Origin: DAONDQ01 sp035402645
GTDB lineage: Bacteria > Cloacimonadota > Cloacimonadia > Cloacimonadales > DAONDQ01
Length of the DNA: 51,095 bases
Assembly: GCA_035402645.1 (NCBI GenBank)
Contig: DAONDQ010000008.1
Coordinates: 1 to 51,095, forward strand
Direction: 5' to 3'
Each line of letters opens with the position of its first letter. Position 1 is the first letter of the stretch. A program made the translations under genes and the position numbers. Below the pieces are notes generated by a model. It worked only from the letters and a program-made list of their open reading frames with translations. It did not search any database and was not told the origin of the DNA. Of the stretch, positions 16,273-25,852 are shown in pieces.

Positions 16273-17403
16273 ATGAAACAACTGTGGATCATCATTTTGA
16301 TTAGTTTTGCAGCACATCTGTGCTTTGCAGTACAACCAGTTGTCACGAACTCGTCTGCTTCCCAAAGAACTGACGGCAGCAAGATCGTTGATATTTATTA
16401 TGATGTTTCCGATGCAGAGCATGACAGTGTATACGTTACATTAAAGTTATCCTTCGACGGAGGAAGTACTTTCACTTTCTCTCCCACCATGCCGAATCTG
16501 AGTGGTGATATCAATAAGATACCGGTTGGTACTGGTAAACATATCATATGGAATGCTGGTAATGAAGGTCAGAATTTTGACGGTTCTCAGTTTGCCATGA
16601 AAATCCAGGCATGGAATACAATCCCAGTTCCGACTAACTTTGCCTTCGTTCAGGGTGGAACCTTTACGATGGGAAATACATATGGCAATAGCAGCAGCGA
16701 TGGATTACTCCACCAGGTTACGCTTACATCCTATTATATTGATAAATACGAAGTGACTCAACAGGAATGGCTTGATGTGATGGGAACAAATCCGTCTCAT
16801 TTCACAGGCAATCTTTCCAGACCTGTCGAACAGGTTTCATGGTATGCTGCAATTGCATATTGCAACAAGCGCAGTATGATGGAATACCTTACTCCATGTT
16901 ACACGTATGAGGGTTATGGTACCAATCCGGATGATTGGCCTGCAGGATGGAATTCAGGTGCGCATAATAATTTTGTCTGCAATTTTAATGATAACGGTTA
17001 TCGCCTGCCTACTGAATCAGAATGGGAATATGCGGCAAAAGGTGGTAATCTCAGCCACAATTATCAGTATAGCGGTAGCAATAATCTGAGTCTGGTCGCC
17101 TGGTATTATGGAAATTCCACAGCTCAGACACATGCTGTTAGTGCATTAAGTGCTAATGAATTGGCAGCTTATGATATGAGCGGTAATGTTTGGGAATGGT
17201 GCTGGGATTGGTACGATGGCGGTTATTACAGTGTCAGTCCAACTGTGAATCCGACTGGTCCTGAAACAGGTTCCTTCCGTGTTGACCGTGGCGGCAGTTG
17301 GGGAGATGGTGCAAGCCTCAACAGAGTGGCTTTACGAAATCTTTATACACCATCCGGGACAGCAGTCAGTCTTGGTTTCCGCTTAGCGAGATCCTTACCA
17401 TAA
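16273..17403 (+). CDS. Secreted FGE-sulfatase (SUMF1-like) domain protein without catalytic cysteines
   Basis: I start at 16273 (MKQLWIIILISFAAHLCFA), where AAGGAG is 8 bases upstream, rather than at 16243. The result is 376 residues with a clear signal peptide. Residues about 20-120 are a beta-sandwich linker. From about 125 onward is a formylglycine-generating-enzyme fold: FVQGGTFTMG, DKYEVTQQEW, PVEQVSWYAAIAYCN, GYRLPTESEWEYAA, YDMSGNVWEWCWDW and RGGSWGDGASLNR. In true FGE the last motif carries the catalytic Cys pair (GGSxxC...C); here these positions are G, D and R-V-A, so sulfatase activation is unlikely. Such variants are common as secreted carbohydrate-binding or scaffold domains. Confidence 0.85.
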   Translation: MKQLWIIILISFAAHLCFAVQPVVTNSSASQRTDGSKIVDIYYDVSDAEHDSVYVTLKLSFDGGSTFTFSPTMPNLSGDINKIPVGTGKHIIWNAGNEGQNFDGSQFAMKIQAWNTIPVPTNFAFVQGGTFTMGNTYGNSSSDGLLHQVTLTSYYIDKYEVTQQEWLDVMGTNPSHFTGNLSRPVEQVSWYAAIAYCNKRSMMEYLTPCYTYEGYGTNPDDWPAGWNSGAHNNFVCNFNDNGYRLPTESEWEYAAKGGNLSHNYQYSGSNNLSLVAWYYGNSTAQTHAVSALSANELAAYDMSGNVWEWCWDWYDGGYYSVSPTVNPTGPETGSFRVDRGGSWGDGASLNRVALRNLYTPSGTAVSLGFRLARSLP

Positions 17404-17422
17404 TTGTTTCAGAATATAAAAG

Positions 17423-17450
17423 AAAGCCCATGGAGTTACCATGGGCTTTT
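17423..17450. terminator. Bidirectional terminator
   Basis: AAGCCCATGG (17424-17433) and CCATGGGCTT (17439-17448) form a perfect 10-base stem around AGTTA, with TTTT on the plus side and A-rich sequence on the other side. It separates the converging FGE-like gene and the choice-of-anchor gene. Confidence 0.85.
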
Positions 17451-17464
17451 CTATTTGTGGGTGA

Positions 17465-19111
17465 TTATCGGACAGATTTGATTTTAAAGAACTTTGCAAA
17501 CAGAGATAAATTTCCATCCCAACTCGTCGCTGTAATTGGTTCTGATGTTTCAATTGTCCATAAGTCTGTATTGGGTTCAGGTGCAGAATATACACGATAA
17601 CCTGTTACATATAATACCGGATCCCATGAGACATGAACATGTCCGCTCACGATGGATACCCTCACATTTGTTGGTGGCAGGGGAGTTGGGTCAACAAACA
17701 GGACATTCATATCATCAATTGCCCAACCAGTTGCTGTGAGATTTCCCATATCATCCGCATGAAAACGTATGAAGAAACGGGAGCATCCGGCGTATGCCTC
17801 CAGGTTGATATCCGTGAACTTCCATCCGCTGGTATATGCAGGGATCTCATAAAGAGTAATCCAATTGGCACCATCGGTTGAACCTTCCACCGTTGCATGT
17901 TCACCACCCAACATGGTATAGTAACAATAAAAGGTAAGGTGTGGAATACCGACACCAGTTGTTAAGTTAAAGGGTGGCGGAATCAGGAAATCATTCCGAC
18001 CAGGTTTGGTATCATATTCGAAAATAGATGTATTCTTATTGACCGCAGCATAATATGTGTGCGTAGGAATAGGGAAAGTTCCTCTGCCAAGATTTGCTCC
18101 GAATCTCCATCCAGCACCATCAGCCAAGCTGATCCAGTTTGTTGGGAGTACGGCAGATTCGAAGTTCTGATTATAGGGGAAACTGGCTATTGTATAATCA
18201 TTTGCGCTACCAGTGATTGGGATGTCATGGAATATTGTTCCATTTTCGACAAAACGTAAGAACACGTTTTTCGTGCCAGTTGTATGTGGATAAAAGCGTA
18301 CGCTCACTGAAATATTGTCTGTGTCGGTGATGCTAACTGGATATGAAGTCGTATCAGAAAGGACAAAATCACTGACGTCAGTGCCAACAAGATAGCAGTC
18401 ATCAATGAACATAAATCCCATTCCTGTGTTTGTTACAGAAAATGTATTATCAGTTGAGCTCAGACCAACCTGATGAAGCCCAAAATCATATGAACTTGGT
18501 GTAACACTAAATCTGGGTTCTTGAGGTATTTCTTCTATGGTGATGTCATCAACCCAAAGTGTCCATTCGTAGGCAAGACTGAAACCATGCCATCCGATAT
18601 AGTAATCGGTTCTGTCATTTTTGTTATCTGATGGTGTAATCAACAAAGTCGACACCTGTTGGAAGGACTCATTATCCACATTGGAATTGGAAAACAAAAC
18701 TTGGGTTCCCATATCGAGTGATGAGTTTCCATAACCCCATTTTACCTCAAGTCGCTCTGAAAAATCACTATCTTCACATTTATATGAAAATGTGATACGA
18801 TATGATGTACTTCCCTCAAGTAACAAAGGGGGGCTGAAGAACCAATCATCCATATCGATGTAATCATTATAATCACAAGCCATGGCATTCGGTTCTGAAT
18901 AAGTATTGAGATAACGTGTACCCCAAGTGATATTATCGTTATTCGTATCTTCAACCGTCCAGCCATCGGGTAAAGCGGGAGGAGTTACGCCATCGAAAAT
19001 TTTCGTGTAGGGGAAAGTATCGATACTGCGTGTATCAGCTTTTGTCTGTGCCTGTATGAGCACACAAACGAAAAGCATGGCAAACATGATAAGAGGAACT
19101 TTTTTAAACAT
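17465..19111 (-). CDS. Secreted choice-of-anchor J/ASH/FN3 protein
   Basis: The start is set at 19111 (MFKKVPLIMFAMLFVCVLIQ), which follows AAGGAG by 7 bases, giving 548 residues with a signal peptide. An open frame extends 81 bases further upstream without a ribosome site. Domains: MAM-like choice-of-anchor J (about 30-200, WTVEDTNNDNITWG), an ASH-type domain (about 205-300, SVTPSSYDFGLHQVG), a second choice-of-anchor J (about 305-465, NFESAVLPTNWISLADG) and a C-terminal FN3 domain (about 470-548). The second module is a near-repeat of the first. No T9SS tail is visible. The protein is extracellular and probably adhesive; its ligand is unknown. Confidence 0.8.
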   Translation of the reverse strand: MFKKVPLIMFAMLFVCVLIQAQTKADTRSIDTFPYTKIFDGVTPPALPDGWTVEDTNNDNITWGTRYLNTYSEPNAMACDYNDYIDMDDWFFSPPLLLEGSTSYRITFSYKCEDSDFSERLEVKWGYGNSSLDMGTQVLFSNSNVDNESFQQVSTLLITPSDNKNDRTDYYIGWHGFSLAYEWTLWVDDITIEEIPQEPRFSVTPSSYDFGLHQVGLSSTDNTFSVTNTGMGFMFIDDCYLVGTDVSDFVLSDTTSYPVSITDTDNISVSVRFYPHTTGTKNVFLRFVENGTIFHDIPITGSANDYTIASFPYNQNFESAVLPTNWISLADGAGWRFGANLGRGTFPIPTHTYYAAVNKNTSIFEYDTKPGRNDFLIPPPFNLTTGVGIPHLTFYCYYTMLGGEHATVEGSTDGANWITLYEIPAYTSGWKFTDINLEAYAGCSRFFIRFHADDMGNLTATGWAIDDMNVLFVDPTPLPPTNVRVSIVSGHVHVSWDPVLYVTGYRVYSAPEPNTDLWTIETSEPITATSWDGNLSLFAKFFKIKSVR

Positions 19112-19406
19112 ACTTTGACTCCTTTTAACCCAATTAAATACCGTATAAAAATGCAAAATGCATTCCATGATCATTGTGTCGCAAACAGGCATTAAATGGG
19201 CATTTTGTTAGTTTTGCCTTGTCACATTGGTATTACAAAGATATAGTTTTGACATATTAATAAGACATCGTTGCACACGCACAAATCAGCAAAACTTGAC
19301 TTTCAGAAGGATATCTTTGGAAATTGGACTCAAAGTTGCATGTTTAGAGTATCGAAATAAAATTCAATAATGAAAATACTTTATAAAGACAATATTGGGA
19401 GAAAAT
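19112..19406. other. Divergent intergenic region
   Basis: About 295 bases between the divergent choice-of-anchor and M14 peptidase genes. It includes an ATGCAAAATGCAT palindrome near 19151. No reading frame or strong promoter is evident. Confidence 0.4.
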
Positions 19407-21734
19407 ATGCGTAGCATTATACTCATCATGATCTTCATGACTTGCTCATTATTGATGGCACAGGTCTCTCTGCCTTCGTGTTATCATACATATTCTGAAA
19501 TTGAAGATTATCTGAACTATTACCAGACTCAGTATCCCGATCAGGCAAAACTATATACAATTGGATATTCGCAGGTTGATCATGTTCCAATCTATGCCAT
19601 GAAGATTTCCAATAATGTGACTGTGGATGAGGATGAACCTGAATTATTATTTGTCGGACAGGTTCATGCAGAGGAAGTTTTAGGCACAGAAATCGTTTTA
19701 AGCAATATCAAGGAGATTTTGACTCATCAATCCCAGATTCCCTATATAACTTGGCTTGGTTCATCAGAATTATGGTTCATACCCACTATGAATCCTGAAG
19801 GTTACAATGTGGTAATGGATGGATTGGATGTCGCATATCGCAAGAATAAAAGGGATAATAACAACAACGGCATTTTCGATTTTGATCCGGGTGCCGGAGG
19901 TGATATCGATGGTGTAGATCCCAATAGGAATTTCTCATTCAACTGGGTACATGGCGATACATTATTAGCGCCGCCCACAACCGATAGCCCGGAAGCTTAT
20001 GATTATTATAGGGGGACAGCTCCCTTTTCTGAAAATGAATCAAAAGCCATACGCGATTTTGCAGCTCAACATCATATCATTTATTCCATTAACTGGCACT
20101 CGTCCCGTAGTGGTAATTTCTCAGAGCAGATATTTTATTCATTTAATTGGTATAATGCCAGGCCTTCTCCAGACTTGGCTCTTGCACAGCAAATTGGAGA
20201 GGGGGTTGCAAGCCAGATTCCTTGTGAATCCAATCCCGGTAATTATGTCCCCAGTCCTACTTTGAGCAGGAGAGGTTCAACAAATGACTGGTTCTACCAA
20301 GCCCATGGGACAATTCAGCTACTGATTGAGTGCGGTACCATGAACCTTCAACCGGATTCCACTTTGATGGTCAATACCGTGCAGCGATGCACTGAGGGAG
20401 TGAAGTGGATGATCAATCGTGCCATGCGATATGGCTCTTCTACTCCACATTCCATGCTTACGGGAAGAATTGAGGATATCAATACTCATCAGCCTCTTGT
20501 CGCAGAAGTGATCGTGGAAGAAAGAAAAGCTCCCTATTTTGCACCACGGATGAGCGATGCACTTTATGGAAGATTTTGGAGACCCCTTACATTGGGTACC
20601 TATAACATTACCATACGCAAGAAAGGATATCAGACTCTGACTTTTAATAATGTGGTTGTTACCGGTGGTACCTGGACTGCTCTCCCCAATAACCTACCCG
20701 ACAGTCGCATACAGATGACACCATTGCCTGTGGCTCATTATTCAGGTACAGTCAGAGGGAATGGGAATCCGATTGCTGCCCAGATCATTGTCTATGATAA
20801 TCCACCAGATACAATTTATACCACGGACGGAACATTTTCCTTCCAAACCTATGAAGGTTCGCATCAGATCCAGGTGACAGCAGACGGTTATTTCCCCTGT
20901 ATCGATACACTTGAGGTCACAGGGGGAGAACATGGTCTGAACTTCGATCTCTCCCAGGCAAGTACGCTCTTCTCCGAGAATTGGGAGAATGGAACAAGTC
21001 AGTGGACTATTAATGGCCCATGGGTTCTTGAAAGCGATCTTTCACATTCTGGAAATGCAATCACGGATAGTAGAGGTGGCTTGGGATTCTATGCAGTTGG
21101 CTGCGATGTCAATATTACAACTGCCCAGACAATATTCCTGCCTCAACTGCCAAAGGCATATCTGGTCTTCTGGCAAAACCTCTATACAGAATGGGAATAT
21201 GATTATGCAAGAGTGGAAATCTCCACCAATGGCACGGATTGGAATACTTTATGGATGCAATCCGGACAATACGATTGGTGGCACCCGGTCTATATCAGTC
21301 TTGACCAGTATATGTGGCAGCCAGTATATTTGAGATTCAGATTGACCGACCAGTCCACAAACATCGAATTAACGGATCCGGGTTGGACACTTGATGATAT
21401 CAAGATTATTACGGGTGGTTCTTCCATGACAGCCAATGATGACCCGACAGTCGTTTCAAAACCAGTGGTTTCCTTGGAACAGAATTTCCCGAATCCTTTC
21501 AATCCCGAGACAACGATTCGCTTCAGTATTATGAATACAAATCCAACAGATGCAAAAATAAATATCTATAATATTCGTGGACAAAGAGTGCATGAGTTTG
21601 TACTTACGAATCAGCAGATCCGTGAAGGCAAGATCACTTGGAATGCAGAAAGTCAGGCATCAGGCATTTATTTCTACTCTTTGGAAGTGAATGGAAAGAT
21701 TCAGGGAGTGCATAAAGCGGTCTTAGTGAAATAG
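19407..21734 (+). CDS. Secreted M14 zinc carboxypeptidase with type IX secretion tail
   Basis: Start at ATG 19407 (GGGAGA 5 bases upstream); the TTG 12 bases earlier lacks such support. This 775-residue protein has a signal peptide (1-19). The M14 catalytic domain runs about 22-345: zinc ligands H87 and E90 (VGQVHAEEVLG) and H231 (SINWHSS), substrate region NPEGYN and DPNRNF, and general base E308 (IQLLIECGT). Next come two carboxypeptidase-regulatory-like folds (about 350-520) and a choice-of-anchor J domain (about 525-670). The C-terminal about 90 residues begin SLEQNFPNPFNPETTIRFS and end VHKAVLVK, a FlgD-like T9SS sorting domain. It is predicted to digest peptides outside the cell, feeding amino-acid fermentation. 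Confidence 0.92.
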   Translation: MRSIILIMIFMTCSLLMAQVSLPSCYHTYSEIEDYLNYYQTQYPDQAKLYTIGYSQVDHVPIYAMKISNNVTVDEDEPELLFVGQVHAEEVLGTEIVLSNIKEILTHQSQIPYITWLGSSELWFIPTMNPEGYNVVMDGLDVAYRKNKRDNNNNGIFDFDPGAGGDIDGVDPNRNFSFNWVHGDTLLAPPTTDSPEAYDYYRGTAPFSENESKAIRDFAAQHHIIYSINWHSSRSGNFSEQIFYSFNWYNARPSPDLALAQQIGEGVASQIPCESNPGNYVPSPTLSRRGSTNDWFYQAHGTIQLLIECGTMNLQPDSTLMVNTVQRCTEGVKWMINRAMRYGSSTPHSMLTGRIEDINTHQPLVAEVIVEERKAPYFAPRMSDALYGRFWRPLTLGTYNITIRKKGYQTLTFNNVVVTGGTWTALPNNLPDSRIQMTPLPVAHYSGTVRGNGNPIAAQIIVYDNPPDTIYTTDGTFSFQTYEGSHQIQVTADGYFPCIDTLEVTGGEHGLNFDLSQASTLFSENWENGTSQWTINGPWVLESDLSHSGNAITDSRGGLGFYAVGCDVNITTAQTIFLPQLPKAYLVFWQNLYTEWEYDYARVEISTNGTDWNTLWMQSGQYDWWHPVYISLDQYMWQPVYLRFRLTDQSTNIELTDPGWTLDDIKIITGGSSMTANDDPTVVSKPVVSLEQNFPNPFNPETTIRFSIMNTNPTDAKINIYNIRGQRVHEFVLTNQQIREGKITWNAESQASGIYFYSLEVNGKIQGVHKAVLVK

Positions 21735-21766
21735 GATATGCGGATACTGCACGAGGAGAGGAAATC

Positions 21767-23215
21767 ATGCAAGCTATCCCCGTCCTATTGACAATCTTCA
21801 GTACATTCCTGGGTATAGGGATTGGAATGTACCTTGCCAGAAAGGCAAAGAACGCAAGGGAAGAATTTTCAGTATCACAACTTCAGTTCTATCGGGAACA
21901 AAGTGATAAACTGAAATCAGATCTGGATGTTCTTCGAAATTCCTTTGAACACCTATCACTCGAAAAAGCACAATTGGATGAAAAGGTAAAAAGCATAGAC
22001 GTCCTTGAAGCCAAACTCCGCCAGAAGGAAGAAGAAGCACATACCAATCAAATGGAATTATCCCAACTCAATACACAATTAGGAATTCTCAAGACTGAAC
22101 TCAATGCGGAAAAGACCCAGTCAGAGGAAAAACTACGACTTCTCATGGAAGCGAAAGAGCAAATGAAAGCTGATTTCCAGAACCTGGCAAACCTGATTTT
22201 CGATGAGAAGGGTAAGAAACTGACAGAACAAAATAAAGTACATTTGGATACATTACTTTCACCACTTAAAGAACAAATCAGCGATTTCAAGAAGAAGGTC
22301 GATGATGTGTATATCCAGGAAGCCAAGGAAAGGACTCAGCTTCTTTCTGAGATCAAGCATCTGAAGGATTTGAACCAGCAAATCAGTGAAGATGCGGAAA
22401 ACCTCACCAAAGCCCTGAAATCTGAGAATAAGACGATGGGGAACTGGGGAGAGGTCGTTTTGGAGAGAGTCTTGGAATTATCAGGTTTAAACAGGGAATT
22501 GATCTACCAGACCCAGGAAACCTTCCGTAACGAGCAAGGAGAGATGCTGCGACCCGATATGGTCGTGAAACTTCCTGGTGATAAGAATGTCATCATCGAT
22601 TCCAAGGTTTCCCTCGTTGCTTACGAACGCTATATATCAAGCCAGGACGAGCACGAAAAGGAAAAGGCATTCAAGGAACATCTGCAATCCATCCGCACCC
22701 ATATCGAGAACCTGAGCAAAAAGGAATACCAGAAGATACCTGGATTGAATACACCGGATTTTGTTCTGATGTTCATTCCGGTTGAATCGGCTTTTCTGGC
22801 TGCCATCGAAAAGGATACAGCCTTATTCACCGATGCAATGAGAAAGAACATCATCATAGTCTGCCCATCCACACTCCTCATTGCTCTGCGAACCATTAAC
22901 AACAGTTGGCAGTACGAATACCAAAATCGCAATTCCCTGGAAATTGCCAATCGTGCTGGTGCCTTGTACGATAAATTCTACAACTTTGTTGATACTCTCA
23001 TGGATATCAACAAACATCTGTCAAAAGCATCTGAAAGCACAACCAAGGCAATCAGCCAGCTTTCGGAAGGTTCAGGGAACCTGGTCAAGCGTGTCCAGGA
23101 CTTGAAAAAGCTTGGAGCTAAAACCTCTAAATCTCTTGATCAGAATCTGGTGGAAATTGCCGAAGCCTCAGATGATTCTGAACTTGTTGGGATACTACCC
23201 TTCAAGGAAGATTGA
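21767..23215 (+). CDS. rmuC: DNA recombination protein RmuC family
   Basis: A 482-residue protein. One N-terminal membrane helix (residues 3-22) is followed by a long coiled coil (about 30-230, with many E/K/Q heptads) and then the RmuC nuclease-like core: NWGEVVLERVLELSGL, RPDMVVKLPGDKNVIIDSKV (containing the D-x-K element) and FIPVESAFLAAIEKD. RmuC limits inversion events at short repeats. The start has AGGAGAGG just upstream. First gene of a three-gene plus-strand run with asparaginase and photolyase. Confidence 0.93.
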   Translation: MQAIPVLLTIFSTFLGIGIGMYLARKAKNAREEFSVSQLQFYREQSDKLKSDLDVLRNSFEHLSLEKAQLDEKVKSIDVLEAKLRQKEEEAHTNQMELSQLNTQLGILKTELNAEKTQSEEKLRLLMEAKEQMKADFQNLANLIFDEKGKKLTEQNKVHLDTLLSPLKEQISDFKKKVDDVYIQEAKERTQLLSEIKHLKDLNQQISEDAENLTKALKSENKTMGNWGEVVLERVLELSGLNRELIYQTQETFRNEQGEMLRPDMVVKLPGDKNVIIDSKVSLVAYERYISSQDEHEKEKAFKEHLQSIRTHIENLSKKEYQKIPGLNTPDFVLMFIPVESAFLAAIEKDTALFTDAMRKNIIIVCPSTLLIALRTINNSWQYEYQNRNSLEIANRAGALYDKFYNFVDTLMDINKHLSKASESTTKAISQLSEGSGNLVKRVQDLKKLGAKTSKSLDQNLVEIAEASDDSELVGILPFKED

Positions 23216-23278
23216 GCAGGTCCCGATAACGCATATATCAGAGATATTTCAATTACAATCAATAAATATGGAGTTCCC

Positions 23279-24289
23279 ATGTCAGAGATATTCATCCATG
23301 AAAGCAGAGGTAAAATCGTAGAATCAATCCATCGTGGAGACGCGGTCGTTGTCAGACCGGGTGGTGCCATTGTCGCAGAATGTGGTGACCTGGGGAAAGT
23401 AACTTATTTCCGTTCTTCTGCAAAACCCATTCAGGCAATGCAGGTCGTTCTTTCCGGTGCAGCAGATCATTTTGAATTGACAGATCAGGAATTGGCAGTC
23501 ATCTGCTCTTCCCATTATGCAGAAGATTTTCATTTGGAAGCAGTCAGCTCCATTTTGAAGAAAATCGGTCTCGACGAAAATGCGTTGCTTTGTGGACCAG
23601 CCATGTCTCTGATGCCCGAGGTTGCGGAAAAACACTGCCACATGGGTTTTCATGCTGAAAAAAGATTCAGTGACTGCACGGGTAAGCATGCCGGTATGTT
23701 GGCTGTCTGCAAATACATGGATTATCCAATTGAAAATTATATTGATCCGAACCATCCCCTCCAGAAAGAGATACTGCAGATTATTTCGGATGTCTGTGAA
23801 TATCCTGCTGATAAAATCAGCATTGGAATTGATGGATGTTCTGTACCTGTTTTCGGCATACCCATCTTCAATATGGCACTGGGTTTCGTAAATATGGCAA
23901 ATTCAGCTTACTTGCCTGAAAAATACAGGGATGCCGCAGACCGTATTTTCAGTGCCATGAACACATATCCCGAAATGGTATCTGGTACAGGTGGTTTCTG
24001 TACAATGCTCATGTCAGCGACCGATGGAAGAATGATAGGGAAAGTAGGAGCACAGGGAGTCTATTGCATAGGTATCAGGGATCCACAGATGGGAATAGCC
24101 TTGAAAATTGAAGACGGAATGCCGGGAATGGCTTCCATGGCTGCCATGCAGATTCTCGTTGACTTGCATCTTCTAAAAAGTGATGAATACAGAAAATTAT
24201 CCTGTTTCCATAAAAAGCAGAATCTGAATGATGATAATATTCCGGTTGGTATGATAGAACCTGTTTTCCACATGCTTGCCGTTCTATGA
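23279..24289 (+). CDS. L-asparaginase II family protein
   Basis: A 336-residue cytoplasmic protein matching the asparaginase II (AnsA/RhizEII-type) family, unrelated to the E. coli enzymes. Visible motifs: FRSSAKPIQAMQ (active serine-lysine region, S-x-x-K), CSSHYAEDFH, DCTGKHAGML, GIDGCSVPVFG and SGTGGFCTMLM. The product is aspartate plus ammonia, so it fits an amino-acid-fermenting lifestyle. The ATG at 23279 lacks a strong ribosome site beyond GGAG at about -10 (TATGGAGTTCCC). It overlaps or nearly abuts the photolyase. Confidence 0.88.
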   Translation: MSEIFIHESRGKIVESIHRGDAVVVRPGGAIVAECGDLGKVTYFRSSAKPIQAMQVVLSGAADHFELTDQELAVICSSHYAEDFHLEAVSSILKKIGLDENALLCGPAMSLMPEVAEKHCHMGFHAEKRFSDCTGKHAGMLAVCKYMDYPIENYIDPNHPLQKEILQIISDVCEYPADKISIGIDGCSVPVFGIPIFNMALGFVNMANSAYLPEKYRDAADRIFSAMNTYPEMVSGTGGFCTMLMSATDGRMIGKVGAQGVYCIGIRDPQMGIALKIEDGMPGMASMAAMQILVDLHLLKSDEYRKLSCFHKKQNLNDDNIPVGMIEPVFHMLAVL

Positions 24290-24296
24290 TTTTCGC

Positions 24297-25658
24297 ATGA
24301 TACAAGCAACCCGACTTCATGAATTAAATTCAAAGGGAATTGCAAGGGGTGATTATATTCTATATTGGATGCAGCAGGCACAGAGAATTGATTACAATCA
24401 TGCTTTGAACTTTGCCCTCGAAGAAGCGAATCAACGAAATCTACCTCTTCTGATCTGCTTTGTACTTACCCCTGATTTTCCCGAAGCCAATGCTCGTCAT
24501 TACTATTTCATGCTTGAAGGGATCATGGAACTCCAAGAACGATTCCAGGAATTGCATATCCCCTTTCATATTTTCAAAGGTGATCCGGTCAAAATTATAT
24601 CGCAACTCTCAAGCAGGGCAGCAATCCTGATCACCGACAGAGGCTACCTTCGCATCCAAAGGGAGTGGAGAAGCCACATTGCCGATTCGGCTGCATGTAG
24701 AATGTTGGAAGTGGAAACAGATGCCATCATTCCGATTGAACTGGTTAGCGATCACGAGGAATATGCCGCGAGGACGATCAGACCCAAAATCCTGAATCTT
24801 CTCCCGGACTTCCTGGTTGAAGAAAATATACCGGAGTATTCGAATAAATCGGTTCAATTTGATATACCATTTAAGGAACAGATGAATCACAGTGATATAG
24901 AATCATTTGTTCAAGAATCCACAATACAGACATATCCTGCAATGACCCGATATGCCAGAGGCGGTGCGAGACAGGCGGTAGACATCATGACAAGTTTCCT
25001 GGAGCACAAGCTTGCTATCTATCCTGAAAAGCACAATGACCCGACTCTGGAAATCTCATCCGGATTGAGTCCTTATCTTCACTTTGGACAAATATCATCT
25101 CTTCAGGTCGCCCTAGAAGTACTGAAAACAGACACAGATCAAGAAACGAAATGGTCTTTTCTCGAAGAACTGATTGTCAGGCGTGAGCTGAGTCTGAATT
25201 TTACCTGGTTCAATCATGATTATAATCATTTCGACTGTCTTCCGGTGTGGGCACAGAAATCACTTTTAACCCATCAGATGGATAAGAGGGACACGACTTA
25301 CTCATATGAGATATTAGAAAGCGCTGAAACATATGATCCTTATTGGAATGCTGCACAGAAGGAAATGATGATAACGGGTAGAATGCATAATTATATGAGG
25401 ATGTACTGGGGAAAAAAACTGATCGAATGGATCCCGGACCCTGTGAATGCATTTGAATTCACTCTCTATCTGAATAACAAATATGCTCTTGATGGTCGTG
25501 ATCCAAACAGCTTTGCAGGGGTAGCCTGGTGCTTCGGGAAGCATGACAGACCGTGGACCTCCCATCCGATATTTGGGAACGTGCGCATCATGACTTCCTC
25601 GGGTCTTGAAAGAAAATTCAATATGAATGAATATATTAGGATTGTATCTGAACTTTAA
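24297..25658 (+). CDS. phr: Class II CPD photolyase
   Basis: A 453-residue flavoprotein for light-driven repair of cyclobutane pyrimidine dimers. The N-terminus TRLHELNSKGIARGDYILYW and the C-terminal set WFNHDYNHFDCLPVWA, MMITGRMHNYMRMYWGKK and FGNVRIMTSSGLERKF are class II hallmarks. FAD-contacting residues lie in SGLSPYLHFGQIS. I prefer the ATG at 24297, as the upstream TTG at 24276 overlaps the asparaginase by 14 bases and has no ribosome site; both are weak. The gene is followed by a terminator at 25686. In an anaerobic gut- or sludge-type organism this suggests at least occasional light exposure. Confidence 0.93.
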   Translation: MIQATRLHELNSKGIARGDYILYWMQQAQRIDYNHALNFALEEANQRNLPLLICFVLTPDFPEANARHYYFMLEGIMELQERFQELHIPFHIFKGDPVKIISQLSSRAAILITDRGYLRIQREWRSHIADSAACRMLEVETDAIIPIELVSDHEEYAARTIRPKILNLLPDFLVEENIPEYSNKSVQFDIPFKEQMNHSDIESFVQESTIQTYPAMTRYARGGARQAVDIMTSFLEHKLAIYPEKHNDPTLEISSGLSPYLHFGQISSLQVALEVLKTDTDQETKWSFLEELIVRRELSLNFTWFNHDYNHFDCLPVWAQKSLLTHQMDKRDTTYSYEILESAETYDPYWNAAQKEMMITGRMHNYMRMYWGKKLIEWIPDPVNAFEFTLYLNNKYALDGRDPNSFAGVAWCFGKHDRPWTSHPIFGNVRIMTSSGLERKFNMNEYIRIVSEL

Positions 25659-25685
25659 CGTTACAATTTTCCATGAACCTATGAT

Positions 25686-25714
25686 AAAACCCCGCCACAC
25701 GGCGGGGTTTTTTA
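25686..25714 (+). terminator. Rho-independent terminator after photolyase
   Basis: CCCCGCC (25690-25696) and GGCGGGG (25701-25707) close the loop ACAC, preceded by AAAA and followed by six T. It may work in both directions, serving the minus-strand remnant and AMMECR1 gene as well. Confidence 0.9.
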
Positions 25715-25726
25715 TTTGCTCAAGTT

Positions 25727-25852
25727 TTAGAAACTGAGATTCACCATGACACCTGTTGTAAAGGATGCAAATTTAGCAAAATTGTAATCCACATTGAAAT
25801 TCAATACACCCAATCGGAAATTCAAACCCGTGGTGACACGTGTTTTATTCTT
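25727..25852 (-). pseudogene. C-terminal remnant of an outer-membrane beta-barrel protein
   Basis: On the minus strand, 41 codons read N-K-T-R-V-T-T-G-L-N-F-R-L-G and end in VMVNLSF then TAA. The stretch alternates hydrophobic and polar residues, has two aromatic-rich strands and ends in phenylalanine, the signature of a BAM-recognised C-terminal strand. There is no start codon, and the frame is closed upstream by a TAG that overlaps the 3' end of the AMMECR1 gene. The rest of the barrel is absent. I infer a deletion whose endpoint fell at the AMMECR1 stop. Confidence 0.6.
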
